From Lentisalinibacter sp964427415 (GTDB taxonomy: Bacteria; Pseudomonadota; Gammaproteobacteria; Steroidobacterales; Woeseiaceae), in the NCBI GenBank assembly GCA_964427415.1, contig CAYRUH010000001.1:185776-249775 (forward strand): a stretch of DNA of 64,000 nucleotides, written 5' to 3'. Positions 23,280 through 33,171 of the stretch are shown here, one piece after another (the first letter of the stretch is position 1; every line of letters begins with the position of its first letter). Both the position numbers and the translations under genes were made by a program. Below the pieces are notes generated by a model. The model had not been told where the DNA came from. It did no database searches and saw only the letters and a program-made list of their open reading frames with translations.

Positions 23280-24740
23280 TCAGGCGATGACGCTCGCGCA
23301 CAGCGCGAGCAAGGTGCCCGGGACGATGCCCAGGCCGAGGATGGCGAGCCCGTTCACGCTCAGCACCACCTGCATCTCACGCGGTGCCGTCAGGGGCGCG
23401 CTGTCTTGCGGTGCGTCGAAATACACGAATTTCAGCACCCGCAGGTAGTAGAAGGCACCGATCACCGAAAAGACCACCATCAACACGGCCAGCCAGGTGT
23501 AGATGATGCCGTCGGGTGCCAATCGTCCGGCGTCCAGGACGGCGGAAATCACATTCAGCTTGGCCCAGAAGCCCACCCAGGGCGGGATACCCGCCATACC
23601 GAACATGAAGCAGGCCATCATCGCGGCGAACCACGGGCTGCGGCTGTTGAGCCCCCTGAAGTCGCTGATCTCCTCCGCCTCGAAACCCTGCCGGGACAGC
23701 AGGATGACCATGCCGAAGGCGCCGGCGGCCATCAGCACATAGGTGATGGTGTAGTACATGGCGGCCTGATAGCCCACCTGGGTGCCGGTGAATATGCCGA
23801 GCAGGATGAAGCCGACGTGGCCGATGGTGGAATAGGCGAGCATCCGCTTGATGTTGGACTGGGCGATGGCGACGACGTTGCCCAGGCCGAGCGAGAGTAC
23901 GGCCAGGATCATGAGCATGCCCTGCCAGGCGCCGTGCAGCTCCGGCAGGCCATCCACCAGTATGCGCATGGCGAGTGCGAACGCCGCTACCTTCGGCGCC
24001 GAGGCGATCAGCAGGGTCACGGGGGTACGCGCGCCCTGGTAGACGTCGGGCAGCCACATGTGGAACGGGACGGCGCCGAACTTGAAGGCGATGCCGACCA
24101 CCAGGAACGCCAGCCCGAACCAGAGGGCGACGTCGTCCGCTCCTGCACTGCGGATCGCCAGCGACAACGGGCCGAACTCAAGCACACCGGTCACGCCGTA
24201 GATATAGGAGATGCCGAAAAGCAGCATGCCCGAGGCGATGGCGCCGAGAACGAAATACTTCATGGCCGACTCGGCGGCCACGGCGGAATCCCGGTCGAAG
24301 GCCACCAGCGCATAAAGGGCCAGGGAGAGCATCTCAAGGCCCAGGTACATGGTCAGCAGGCTGTTGGCCGAGATCATCACCAGCACACCCAGCAACGCGA
24401 ACAACCCCAGGGTGTAGAACTCGCCCCGGGTAAGGCCGTTCACCGTCAGATACTGGCGGGAATAGATGAATACCATGGCCATGAGACCCACGGAGACGAT
24501 TTTCAGGATCTGTCCCATCGGGTCGGCCACGTAGCTGCCCGAGAACGTGAGGGTGCGAAGGTCCGGTGCAGAGCCAAGCATGGCCAGCAGCGTCAGCGCC
24601 AGCGCCCCCATCGCCAGCCACCAGGTCACGATGCGGCGTTCTTCGCTCACGAACAGATCGGCGATCAACACCACGCAGATCAGCCCGAGCAGCACGATCT
24701 CGGGGAGTGCGGGACTGAAATCGGGAACGATGAAATCCAT
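23280..24740 (-). CDS. nuoN: NADH-quinone oxidoreductase subunit N
   Basis: 486 residues, about 14 membrane helices. One of the three antiporter-like proton-pumping subunits of complex I, with the conserved stretch PFHMWLPDVYQGARTPVTLL and membrane lysines. Last gene of the nuo operon, 41 bp after nuoM. Confidence 0.96.
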   Translation of the reverse strand: MDFIVPDFSPALPEIVLLGLICVVLIADLFVSEERRIVTWWLAMGALALTLLAMLGSAPDLRTLTFSGSYVADPMGQILKIVSVGLMAMVFIYSRQYLTVNGLTRGEFYTLGLFALLGVLVMISANSLLTMYLGLEMLSLALYALVAFDRDSAVAAESAMKYFVLGAIASGMLLFGISYIYGVTGVLEFGPLSLAIRSAGADDVALWFGLAFLVVGIAFKFGAVPFHMWLPDVYQGARTPVTLLIASAPKVAAFALAMRILVDGLPELHGAWQGMLMILAVLSLGLGNVVAIAQSNIKRMLAYSTIGHVGFILLGIFTGTQVGYQAAMYYTITYVLMAAGAFGMVILLSRQGFEAEEISDFRGLNSRSPWFAAMMACFMFGMAGIPPWVGFWAKLNVISAVLDAGRLAPDGIIYTWLAVLMVVFSVIGAFYYLRVLKFVYFDAPQDSAPLTAPREMQVVLSVNGLAILGLGIVPGTLLALCASVIA

Positions 24741-24781
24741 GGGTTACGCCTTCGGTTGAACCTTGCGGTTTGCCGCGCCGC

Positions 24782-26323
24782 TCACAGTTTCGACCGGCTC
24801 ATCTGTTCGACCAGTTGGTCCACGCTCGCCGACATGAGATCCACCAGCGGGGCCGGCCAGACGCCCAGCAGGAGGACGGCGAGGGCGAGAACGCCCAGCA
24901 CCAGGAACTCCCGGCCGTTGAGGTCCGACAGGCCCGCGACCTTCTCGTTGACCACTTCGCCGAAGACAACGCGCTTCACCATCCACAGCGTGTAGGCGGC
25001 ACCGAGCACGAGGGTGGTACCGGCCAGCAGTGCATACCAGAACGAGGCCTTGAAGCTCGACAAAATGACCATGAACTCGCCGACGAAACCGGAGGTGCCC
25101 GGCAGCCCCGCATTGGCCATGGCGAACAGCACCATGAACGCGGCGAACACCGGCATGGCATTCACCACGCCGCCGTAGTCGGCGATACGCCGCGTATGCA
25201 GGCGGTCGTACATGACGCCCACGCAGAGGAACAGGGCACCGGAGACGAGGCCGTGGGAGACCATCTGCACCATGCCGCCGGTGAGGCCCAGCCCCGCCCC
25301 GCTGAGCGAACCGGTGGCCTGCTCGATATCCCAGAGCACGAAGAAACCGAGAGTGACGAAGCCCATGTGGGCGATGGATGAGTAGGCGATCAGTTTCTTC
25401 AGGTCCTGCTGGACCAGCGCCACGAAACCGATGTAGACAACCGCGATCAGCGACAGCGAAATCATCAGCCAGTCGAGCGCCTGGCTGGCGTCCGGCAGGA
25501 TCGGCAGGGTCAGGCGGACGAAGCCGTAGCCGCCCATCTTCAGCATAATCGCAGCCAGGATCACCGAGCCGCCGGTCGGTGCCTCCACGTGGGCGTCCGG
25601 CAGCCAGGTATGCACCGGCCACATCGGCACCTTCACGGCGAAGGCCAGCAGGAAGGCGAGGAAGATGAGTATCTGCGCCTCCATGCCGATAGGCAGGGCA
25701 TGGAAGTCCAGGATGGCGTAGCTCCCCGACTGCACGTAGAGCCAGATCAGCGAGACCAGCATGAACACCGAGCCGAGAAAGGTGTAGAGGAAGAACTTGA
25801 TGGTGGCGTAGATCCGCCGCTCGCCGCCCCACACACCGATGATCAGGAACATCGGCACCAGCATCGCCTCCCAGTAAACGTAAAACAGCACCGCATCCAG
25901 CGCGCAGAACACACCGATCATCAGCCCCTCTAGAATCAGGAAAGCGGCGAAGTACTGGGCCGGGCGCCTGGTAATGCCGCGCCAGCCGGTGATGACTACC
26001 AGCGGCGTGATGAAGGCAGTCAGCAGGATCAGCGGCACCGACAGCCCGTCCACGCCGAGGTGGTAGAACACGTTGAAGGTCTCGATCCAGGACACCCGCT
26101 CGACGAACTGCATGGCGGCGCTGGACCGGTTGAAGCCGGTGAACAGCAGGATGCTGGCGGCGAGCGTCGCGAGCGAGGTGACCAGTGCGGTCAGACGCAT
26201 GGCCGACGCCCGTGATGAAGCCGCGCCTTCGCCGTCGCCATTGCCGTCGCCGATGACGAGCACCAGCACGCCGCCGGCGATCGGCAGCCAGATGAGCAGA
26301 CTCAGGAGATAATCGAAATCCAT
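24782..26323 (-). CDS. nuoM: NADH-quinone oxidoreductase subunit M
   Basis: 513 residues, about 14 membrane helices, antiporter-like proton-pumping subunit. Marks: VDGLSVPLILLTAFITPLVV, FAVKVPMWPVHTWLPDAHVE with the conserved Lys, and LKKLIAYSSIAHMGFV. A short acidic, glycine-rich loop (GDGNGDGEGAASS, about residues 25-37) follows the first helix. 26 bp after nuoL. Confidence 0.96.
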   Translation of the reverse strand: MDFDYLLSLLIWLPIAGGVLVLVIGDGNGDGEGAASSRASAMRLTALVTSLATLAASILLFTGFNRSSAAMQFVERVSWIETFNVFYHLGVDGLSVPLILLTAFITPLVVITGWRGITRRPAQYFAAFLILEGLMIGVFCALDAVLFYVYWEAMLVPMFLIIGVWGGERRIYATIKFFLYTFLGSVFMLVSLIWLYVQSGSYAILDFHALPIGMEAQILIFLAFLLAFAVKVPMWPVHTWLPDAHVEAPTGGSVILAAIMLKMGGYGFVRLTLPILPDASQALDWLMISLSLIAVVYIGFVALVQQDLKKLIAYSSIAHMGFVTLGFFVLWDIEQATGSLSGAGLGLTGGMVQMVSHGLVSGALFLCVGVMYDRLHTRRIADYGGVVNAMPVFAAFMVLFAMANAGLPGTSGFVGEFMVILSSFKASFWYALLAGTTLVLGAAYTLWMVKRVVFGEVVNEKVAGLSDLNGREFLVLGVLALAVLLLGVWPAPLVDLMSASVDQLVEQMSRSKL

Positions 26324-26349
26324 GGACAGATCCGTTCAGACTCCGGCGC

Positions 26350-28317
26350 TCAGCCGGCCCACAGCAGCCAGCCGAGCAGCGCGGTGAGACCGATCACCAT
26401 CGCGAAGGCGTAGTGGTACAGATAACCGGACTGGGCCCGCCGGGCCATGGCGGCGATGCGCCCCACCGCCCGCGCCGTGCCATTGACGATGACACCGTCG
26501 ATGACCGCCTGGTCGCCCGCCTTCCACAGCACCGTACCGATACCACGGCCGCCCGCCGCGAACACCCGCTGATACAGGTCGTCGGCGTAGTACTTGTTGA
26601 TCAGCAGTCGGTAGACGACCGACAGACGATCGCTGACCTGTGCGGCGAGTTCCGGCCTGCGCAGCCAGACATACCAGGCGACGGCGACACCCGCCAGCGC
26701 CAGATAGACCGCAGGCCCGGCGAAGGCATGCAGGATGAAGCCCGCTGAACCGTGAAACTCCTCGCCCACGGCCGCCAGCGCGCCATGCTCCGGCGCCACC
26801 CGGATGGCGTCACCGAAGAAACCGCCGAACAGCAGCGGACCGATGGTGAACCAGCCGACCAGCAGCGACGGGATCGCCAGCAGGATCAGCGGGACGGTAA
26901 CCACGGCCGGCGTCTCGTGCAGATGCGACCGCGTTCCTGCATCCATACGCTCGTCGCCGTGAAATACCAGAAAGAACATGCGGAACGCGTACAGCGCGGT
27001 AACGAAGACGCCGAGCAGCACGCTCCAGTAGGCGATGGCATGAGCCATGCCGCCCTGCTCCGTCCACGCCGCGTGCACAGCCTCGATCAGGGCGTCTTTC
27101 GAGAAGAAGCCGGCGGTGCCCGGAAAACCGATCAGCGCCAGTGAGCCGATCAGCGCCGTCCAGTAGGTCACGGGCATGTATTTCCTGAGCCCGCCCATGC
27201 GACGGATGTCCTGCTCGTGGTGCATGGCGATGATGACCGAGCCGGCCGCCAGGAACAGCAGCGCCTTGAAGAACGCATGGGTCATCAGGTGGAAGATGCC
27301 GGCCGCATAGGCCGAGGCCCCGAGCGCCACGGTCATGTAGCCCAGCTGGGACAGAGTGGAGTAGGCGACCACCCGCTTTATGTCGTTCTGCACGATGCCG
27401 AGCAGGCCCATGAAGAAGGCCGTCACGGCACCGATGATCAGCACGAATGCGAGCGCAGTGGCCGAGAGTTCGTACAGGGGTGACATCCGCGCCACCATGA
27501 AGATGCCCGCAGTGACCATGGTGGCAGCGTGGATCAGCGCGGAGATCGGCGTGGGACCCTCCATGGAATCCGGCAGCCAGACATGCAGGGGCGCCTGGGC
27601 CGACTTGCCCATGGCGCCGATGAACAGGAGGATACAGATCACCGTCATGGCGTTCCACGGACTGCCGGCGAAGATCTCGATCTCGCGCCCGGCGATGGCC
27701 TCGGCCTGCGCGAAGGTCTCGGCGTAGTCCAGGGTGCCTGCGAACATCGCCACGGCGGCGATACCGAGGATGAAGCCGAAGTCGCCCACCCGGTTGACCA
27801 GGAACGCCTTGAGACTGGCGGCGATGGCCGTGGGCTTTTTGTACCAGAAGCCGATCAGGAGATAGGACATCAGCCCCACGGCCTCCCAGCCGAAAAACAG
27901 CTGCAGGAAGTTGTTCGACATCACCAGCATCAGCATGGCAAAGGTGAACAACGAGATGTAGCTGAAGAAGCGCTGATAACCGGGATCGTCGTGCATGTAA
28001 CCGATGGTGTAGATGTGCACCATCAGGGAGACGAGGGTGACCACCATCATCATCAGCGCGCTTAGCCGGTCGATGAGGAAACCCACTTCCATGCGCAGGC
28101 CGTCGGTAACAGCCCAGGTGTAGACGGTGTAGTTCTGCACCTCGCCGCCGTCGAGCAGGAGGTCCTTCAGCACCAGCGCCGAGAGCACGGCGGACAGGCC
28201 GACGCCGAGGATGGTGATCCAGTGCGCCCCGGCCCGGCCGATCTGCCGGCCGAACACGCCCGCGACGCATGCCGCGATCAATGGCGCGAGAACGATGGTG
28301 AGATGCATCGCTTGCAT
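26350..28317 (-). CDS. nuoL: NADH-quinone oxidoreductase subunit L
   Basis: 655 residues, the largest antiporter-like subunit at the distal end of the membrane arm. Typical stretches are FGWEAVGLMSYLLIGFWYKK, KSAQAPLHVWLPDSMEGPTP and VAYSTLSQLGYM. The C-terminus carries the long lateral helix and an anchoring helix. 3 bp after nuoK. Confidence 0.96.
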   Translation of the reverse strand: MQAMHLTIVLAPLIAACVAGVFGRQIGRAGAHWITILGVGLSAVLSALVLKDLLLDGGEVQNYTVYTWAVTDGLRMEVGFLIDRLSALMMMVVTLVSLMVHIYTIGYMHDDPGYQRFFSYISLFTFAMLMLVMSNNFLQLFFGWEAVGLMSYLLIGFWYKKPTAIAASLKAFLVNRVGDFGFILGIAAVAMFAGTLDYAETFAQAEAIAGREIEIFAGSPWNAMTVICILLFIGAMGKSAQAPLHVWLPDSMEGPTPISALIHAATMVTAGIFMVARMSPLYELSATALAFVLIIGAVTAFFMGLLGIVQNDIKRVVAYSTLSQLGYMTVALGASAYAAGIFHLMTHAFFKALLFLAAGSVIIAMHHEQDIRRMGGLRKYMPVTYWTALIGSLALIGFPGTAGFFSKDALIEAVHAAWTEQGGMAHAIAYWSVLLGVFVTALYAFRMFFLVFHGDERMDAGTRSHLHETPAVVTVPLILLAIPSLLVGWFTIGPLLFGGFFGDAIRVAPEHGALAAVGEEFHGSAGFILHAFAGPAVYLALAGVAVAWYVWLRRPELAAQVSDRLSVVYRLLINKYYADDLYQRVFAAGGRGIGTVLWKAGDQAVIDGVIVNGTARAVGRIAAMARRAQSGYLYHYAFAMVIGLTALLGWLLWAG

Positions 28318-28320
28318 GCG

Positions 28321-28632
28321 CTATCCCTTCATCGCGTCCATGTTCTCGACGTCGATGCTGCGCCGACTGCGGAACAGCACCACCAGAATGGCAAGCCCGA
28401 TGGCCGCCTCGGCCGCTGCCACCGTCAGGATGAAGAAGACGAACACCTGACCGAGTTCATTGCCCACGTAGCGGGAGAAGGCCACGAAATTGAAGTTGAC
28501 CGCCAGCAGCATGAGCTCGATGCACATCAGCAGCAGGATGACGTTCTTCCGGTTGATGAAGATACCGGCGACCGCCAGCGAGAACAGGATCGCCGACAGC
28601 GTGAGATAGTGCTGCAGTCCGATGCCGCTCAC
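28321..28632 (-). CDS. nuoK: NADH-quinone oxidoreductase subunit K
   Basis: 103 residues, three membrane helices, with the conserved membrane Glu in LLMCIELMLLAVNFNFVAF and a second in AAAEAAIGLAILV. Part of the proton path of complex I. Its start overlaps the nuoJ stop by 4 bp (ATGA). Confidence 0.95.
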   Translation of the reverse strand: MSGIGLQHYLTLSAILFSLAVAGIFINRKNVILLLMCIELMLLAVNFNFVAFSRYVGNELGQVFVFFILTVAAAEAAIGLAILVVLFRSRRSIDVENMDAMKG

Positions 28633-29231
28633 TGGCGCTCCTCCGAATCCATGCTGACCAGACGCACCCGCTCCTCGCGGCGGGCGCTGACCTGACGGGA
28701 GATGTTCTGCACCTTCAGGCCCGGCCGCCGGCGCATGGTCAGCGTGATCGCCGCGACGATGGCGAGCAGCAGTATCACGGCAGCCAGCTCGAAGGCATAG
28801 ACGTGTTCGGTGTAGAGCACCGACCCCAGCGCCTTGGTATTGCTGTAGCCCTCAGGCAGCGCGGGGGCATCCGCCATGGTCGTCAGTCCGCGGCTCTTCG
28901 CCCAGATGACCTGCACCAGCTCGACCACCATGATGACGGCAACCACCAGGCCGAGAGGGGCGTAGCGGGTGAGCCCCTCGCGCACCGCCTCCACATTGAC
29001 GTCGAGCATCATGACGACGAACAGGAACAGCACCATCACGGCGCCGACGTAGACCAGTACCAGCACGATGGCCAGGAATTCCGCCTCGGCCAGCAACCAC
29101 AGCACCGCACTGTTGAAGAAAGCCAGCACGAGAAACATCACGGAATACACCGGATTCCGCGAGAAGATCACGCCGATCGCCGCACCGATCAGCACGGCGC
29201 TGAAGACATAGAACAGCAGCGTCTCAAACAA
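28629..29231 (-). CDS. nuoJ: NADH-quinone oxidoreductase subunit J
   Basis: 200 residues, five membrane helices, with the conserved LVYVGAVMVLFLFVVMML. The C-terminal tail after helix 5 (about 165-200) is charged and cytoplasmic. It is separated from nuoI by 112 bp, the only sizeable gap in the operon. Confidence 0.95.
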   Translation of the reverse strand: MFETLLFYVFSAVLIGAAIGVIFSRNPVYSVMFLVLAFFNSAVLWLLAEAEFLAIVLVLVYVGAVMVLFLFVVMMLDVNVEAVREGLTRYAPLGLVVAVIMVVELVQVIWAKSRGLTTMADAPALPEGYSNTKALGSVLYTEHVYAFELAAVILLLAIVAAITLTMRRRPGLKVQNISRQVSARREERVRLVSMDSEERQ

Positions 29232-29343
29232 ACCCCGTCCCCAATGGCTCCCCGCGCGGGAAGCCCTCTTTCACAGTCGATGCAGGCGCCCTCGCCCGTC
29301 GTTTTGCCCGTTGTTTTGCCTGTGGCTCTGCCTGCCGCCCCGC

Positions 29344-29832
29344 CTAGCGGTAGGGCGCATCCGACGCCTTGTCGGCGGCAATCATCGGCTCGTACTTCTC
29401 GCCGACGGCCAGCAGTTTCTCCTTGGTCATGATGTTCTCGCCCCGGTTCTCCATGTGGTACTCGTGGATCCGGGTCTCGACGACCGCGTCAACCGGGCAG
29501 GCCTCTTCGCAGAACCCGCAGTAGATGCATTTGAACAGGTCGATATCATAACGGGTCGTGCGGCGCGTGCCGTCCGGCCCGACCTCGGACTCGATGGTAA
29601 TCGCCAGCGCGGGGCACACCGCTTCGCAGAGCTTGCACGCGATGCAGCGCTCTTCCCCGTTCGGGTAGCGGCGCAGGGCGTGCAGCCCGCGGAAACGCGG
29701 CGATTGGGGCGTCTTCTCCTCCGGGTACTGCACCGTGACCTTGGTCCGGAACAGGTTCCTCCCGGTCAGCATCAGGCCGCGCCAGAGCTCGAGCAGCAGA
29801 AACGTCTTTAAGATATTCCTGACCAAGCGCAC
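29344..29832 (-). CDS. nuoI: NADH-quinone oxidoreductase subunit I
   Basis: 162 residues. Two 4Fe-4S clusters (N6a, N6b) are bound by CIACKLCEAVCP and CIYCGFCEEACP. They pass electrons from NuoG toward N2 in NuoB. An amphipathic N-terminus (about 1-30) anchors it to the membrane arm. 6 bp after nuoH. Confidence 0.97.
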   Translation of the reverse strand: MRLVRNILKTFLLLELWRGLMLTGRNLFRTKVTVQYPEEKTPQSPRFRGLHALRRYPNGEERCIACKLCEAVCPALAITIESEVGPDGTRRTTRYDIDLFKCIYCGFCEEACPVDAVVETRIHEYHMENRGENIMTKEKLLAVGEKYEPMIAADKASDAPYR

Positions 29833-29838
29833 GCTCCC

Positions 29839-30936
29839 CTATGCGCTCGCCGCCAGCTGCGCCCATGGGCCCACTTGCAGCCAGGCAAGCAGACCCTCGA
29901 CGGCGATCCAGAAGAGAGTCACCGGGATGAACACTTTCCAGCCGAGCCGCATGATCTGGTCGTAGCGATAGCGCGGGAAGGTGGCCCGCAGCCAGAGGAA
30001 ACAGAACAGGAAGAACGCAATCTTCAGCGCGAACCAGAAAAAGCCCGGCTGGACGACCCAGGCATTCTCGCTGATGCCGGCGAACCCGACCAGCCCCTCG
30101 AAGGGCGACAACCAGCCGCCCCAGAACAGCAACGCCGCCAGCGCCGAGATCAGCACCATGTTGGCGTATTCGGCCAGGAAGAAAACGGCGAAGGCGATGC
30201 CGGAGTACTCCACGTGGAAACCGGCGACGATCTCCGACTCCCCCTCGGCCACGTCGAACGGCGCCCGGTTGGTCTCCGCAACGCCGGAGATGAAATAGAC
30301 CGCAAACAGCGGTGCGAGCCACAGCCAGAACCAGTTCGTGATGCCGCCCTGCTGGGCGCGGATGATCTCGCCGAGGTTCAGGCTGCCGGCCGCCATCAGC
30401 ACCCCGACCAGAGCGAAGCCCATGGCGATCTCGTAGGCGACGATCTGCGCCGCGGACCGCATGGCGCCGAGGAAGGCGTACTTCGAGTTGGTGGCCCAGC
30501 CGGCCAGAATGACGCCATAGACGCCCACCGAGGTTAGCGCCAGCACATAGAGTAGTCCCGCGTCGATATCCGCCAGGACGAAGTCCTCGGTGAGCGGTAT
30601 CACGGCCCAGGTGGCCAGCGCCGGCGTAATGGAGAGCAGCGGCGCGATCACGAACAGGAAGCGGCTGGAGTTGGTGGGTACCACGACCTCTTTTAGCAAC
30701 AGCTTCAGCACGTCGGCGAACGGTTGCAGGATGCCGCGGAATCCCACCCGGTTCGGCCCGATACGATTCTGGATGTAGCCGATCACCTTGCGCTCGGCCA
30801 GCGTCAGGAAGGCCACGGTGAGGATGACGCAGATCATCACGGCCACGATCTGGCTGGTAAGGACCGTGACCATCTGTGCCGTGTCCGGCAAACGGCCCAG
30901 CAGCCCGAAGCTGACGAGGTTGAGGAAATCGTTCAC
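29839..30936 (-). CDS. nuoH: NADH-quinone oxidoreductase subunit H
   Basis: 365 residues, eight or nine membrane helices. Forms the quinone-entry chamber with NuoB and NuoD. Marks: ERKVIGYIQNRIGPNRVGFR and ETNRAPFDVAEGESEIVAGF, the latter with the conserved acidic loop residues. Start overlaps the nuoG stop by 4 bp. Confidence 0.97.
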   Translation of the reverse strand: MNDFLNLVSFGLLGRLPDTAQMVTVLTSQIVAVMICVILTVAFLTLAERKVIGYIQNRIGPNRVGFRGILQPFADVLKLLLKEVVVPTNSSRFLFVIAPLLSITPALATWAVIPLTEDFVLADIDAGLLYVLALTSVGVYGVILAGWATNSKYAFLGAMRSAAQIVAYEIAMGFALVGVLMAAGSLNLGEIIRAQQGGITNWFWLWLAPLFAVYFISGVAETNRAPFDVAEGESEIVAGFHVEYSGIAFAVFFLAEYANMVLISALAALLFWGGWLSPFEGLVGFAGISENAWVVQPGFFWFALKIAFFLFCFLWLRATFPRYRYDQIMRLGWKVFIPVTLFWIAVEGLLAWLQVGPWAQLAASA

Positions 30937-33149
30937 CCGGCGGCCTCCAGCCGGTCGTCCTGCTCACCGCCCTCGCGGCCGTCACGGCCCTCGCGACCGT
31001 CAGCCGTCAGCTGCAGGGCACGGGCGTGGCGCACCAGGGCGTCCACCCGATAGATGGGCACGTCCATGGCCGCGCTCAGGGTCGCGTCCTCGGGCTCGTC
31101 CGCCGCCTCGCACACGTGCTTGCCGGCGTAGGCGTTGTCGGGTTCCGGCGTGCCGATCTTGCCGAGCACCTCATCGCGCACCTGCTCCGCAGACACGTAA
31201 CCAAAACCGGGTGCATCGAGCAGGTTGCCGATCACGCGCAGGATCTTCCAGCCTGGGCGTGCCTCGCCCACCGGGCTGGCCGCGCCGGCGAAACTCTGCA
31301 CCCGGCCCTCTCCGTTCACGAAGGTGCCGGCCGTCTCGAACGCGGTGCCGAGCGGCAGCATCAAATCCGCGGCGGCTTCGATGCCGGGCGTGCGATACGG
31401 CGTCAGCGCAACGACGAACTCACTACCGGCGAATGGCTGTCGCGCACCCGTGCCGAAATCCTCGTCCGGATCCGCGCCCATGAGCAGTACCGCCCGGGGC
31501 GGCTCTGCGAGCAGGTTGGCCACGTTCCGGCCGCACGTCTCACGCCGGACACCGCAGGCGCTGCGATGCGGCAGCACCCCGGCAAGCGAGGCGCCGGCCG
31601 CATTGGCACCCTCCGAGATATAGCCGAGTCCCTTGCCGGTCAGCGCCGCGAGCGCGGCGGCCAGCGCGCGCAGGTCTGCATAACGCGGATGGCGCGAGGC
31701 GATCTGGCCGAGCAGTATCAGACCGTCCCCGCTCTCGGCAAGGCTGGCGGCAGCGCGACGGTGCTCGTCGCCGGGCGTGAGGTCCGCCGTGAGCGCACTC
31801 ACCGATTCGGGTACCGTTTTCTCCTGCAGTTCTGCGGCAGCCGCCGTTACGCCGGCCAGCCCGGCCAGCAGCGCGCTCTCGGCATAGGCTTCCACGGCGA
31901 AGAAATAGGGATAGCGCTGCGGGTTCACGAAGGAGATCTTCGCTCCGCCGACGGCCGCCTTGCGGACACGGTGGGCCAGCATCGGCACTTCCTGGCGCAG
32001 GTTCGATCCGACGACCAGCAAGGCGTCGAGATGCTCCAAGCCCTCCAGCGAGCGGCCGAGCGCCGGGAATACGGGGTCGGCATCCTGATCGCGGAAGTCC
32101 CGCCGGCGCAGGCGATGGTCCAGATTCGCCGTTCCCAGGTGCTCGCCCAGGCGGGCCAGCAGATGGCATTCCTCCAGGGTTGCTCCCGGCGTCGTCAGCA
32201 AGGCGACGTCTGCCGGGTCGGCGGCGGCGGTCTCACGCAAGCGCTCGGCCGTCACCGACAGCGCATCCTCCCAGGACACCGTCTGCCAGCGCCCGTCACG
32301 CTTCACCATGGGCTCACGCAGCCGTGCCTCGCTGTAGATACCCTCGTAGCTGAAACGGTCCCGGTCGGCGATCCAGGTCTCGTTGATCGCCTCGTTGCGT
32401 CGGGGGACGATGCGCTTGACCGTGCCCCGGAGCACGTGCACGTGCAGGTTGCTGCCCACGCAGTCGTGGGGTGACACCATCGGCCTCTGCACCATCTCCC
32501 AGGCACGGGCGCTGTAGCGGTAGGGCTTGTTGTTCAGCGCCCCCACCGGGCACACGTCGATGATATTGCCCGACAATTCGTGATCGACGCTCTTCTCGAT
32601 ATAGGTGCCGATCTTCATGTGCTCGCCGCGATCCGTGGTGCCCAGTTCCTGGATGCCGGCAATCTCCTGGCCAAAGCGCACGCAGCGGGTGCAGTGGATG
32701 CAGCGGGTCATGTCCGTGGACACCAGCGGGCCGAGGTCCTGGTCCTTCACCACCCGCTTGCCTTCGGTGTAACGGGAGACGTCCCGGCCGAAGCCCATGG
32801 CGAGGTCCTGCAGCTCGCACTCGCCGCCCTGATCGCAGATCGGGCAGTCCAGCGGGTGGTTGATGAGCAGGAACTCCATGGTGGCCTTCTGGGCCGAAAC
32901 CGCCCTGGCCGAGCGGGTGTAGACCTGCATGCCCTCGTTGACCGGGGTGGCACAGGCGGGCAGCGGCTTGGGGGCCTTCTCCACCTCTACCAGGCACATG
33001 CGGCAGTTGGCGGCCACGGACAGCTTCTCGTGGTAGCAGAAGCGCGGCACGTAGATATTCGCCGCGTCGGTGACCTCGATCAGCATCTGGCCCTTGCGCG
33101 CCTGCAGGGGCTTGCCGTCGACTTCTATGTTGACCAGATCGTCGCTCAT
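30933..33149 (-). CDS. nuoG: NADH-quinone oxidoreductase subunit G
   Basis: 738 residues. The N-terminal 2Fe-2S domain has VPRFCYHEKLSVAANCRMC. The His/Cys-ligated 4Fe-4S site is in HPLDCPICDQGGECELQ, and a further 4Fe-4S site is in CIHCTRCVRFGQEI. A molybdopterin-oxidoreductase-like domain without cofactor makes up the rest (about 220-700). It carries the electron chain of the peripheral arm. The C-terminus (GREGRDGREGGEQDDRLEAAG) is low-complexity and hydrophilic. Shorter than the 908 residues of E. coli. Confidence 0.96.
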   Translation of the reverse strand: MSDDLVNIEVDGKPLQARKGQMLIEVTDAANIYVPRFCYHEKLSVAANCRMCLVEVEKAPKPLPACATPVNEGMQVYTRSARAVSAQKATMEFLLINHPLDCPICDQGGECELQDLAMGFGRDVSRYTEGKRVVKDQDLGPLVSTDMTRCIHCTRCVRFGQEIAGIQELGTTDRGEHMKIGTYIEKSVDHELSGNIIDVCPVGALNNKPYRYSARAWEMVQRPMVSPHDCVGSNLHVHVLRGTVKRIVPRRNEAINETWIADRDRFSYEGIYSEARLREPMVKRDGRWQTVSWEDALSVTAERLRETAAADPADVALLTTPGATLEECHLLARLGEHLGTANLDHRLRRRDFRDQDADPVFPALGRSLEGLEHLDALLVVGSNLRQEVPMLAHRVRKAAVGGAKISFVNPQRYPYFFAVEAYAESALLAGLAGVTAAAAELQEKTVPESVSALTADLTPGDEHRRAAASLAESGDGLILLGQIASRHPRYADLRALAAALAALTGKGLGYISEGANAAGASLAGVLPHRSACGVRRETCGRNVANLLAEPPRAVLLMGADPDEDFGTGARQPFAGSEFVVALTPYRTPGIEAAADLMLPLGTAFETAGTFVNGEGRVQSFAGAASPVGEARPGWKILRVIGNLLDAPGFGYVSAEQVRDEVLGKIGTPEPDNAYAGKHVCEAADEPEDATLSAAMDVPIYRVDALVRHARALQLTADGREGRDGREGGEQDDRLEAAG

Positions 33150-33171
33150 GTGAATCGCTTCGCGGTACGGG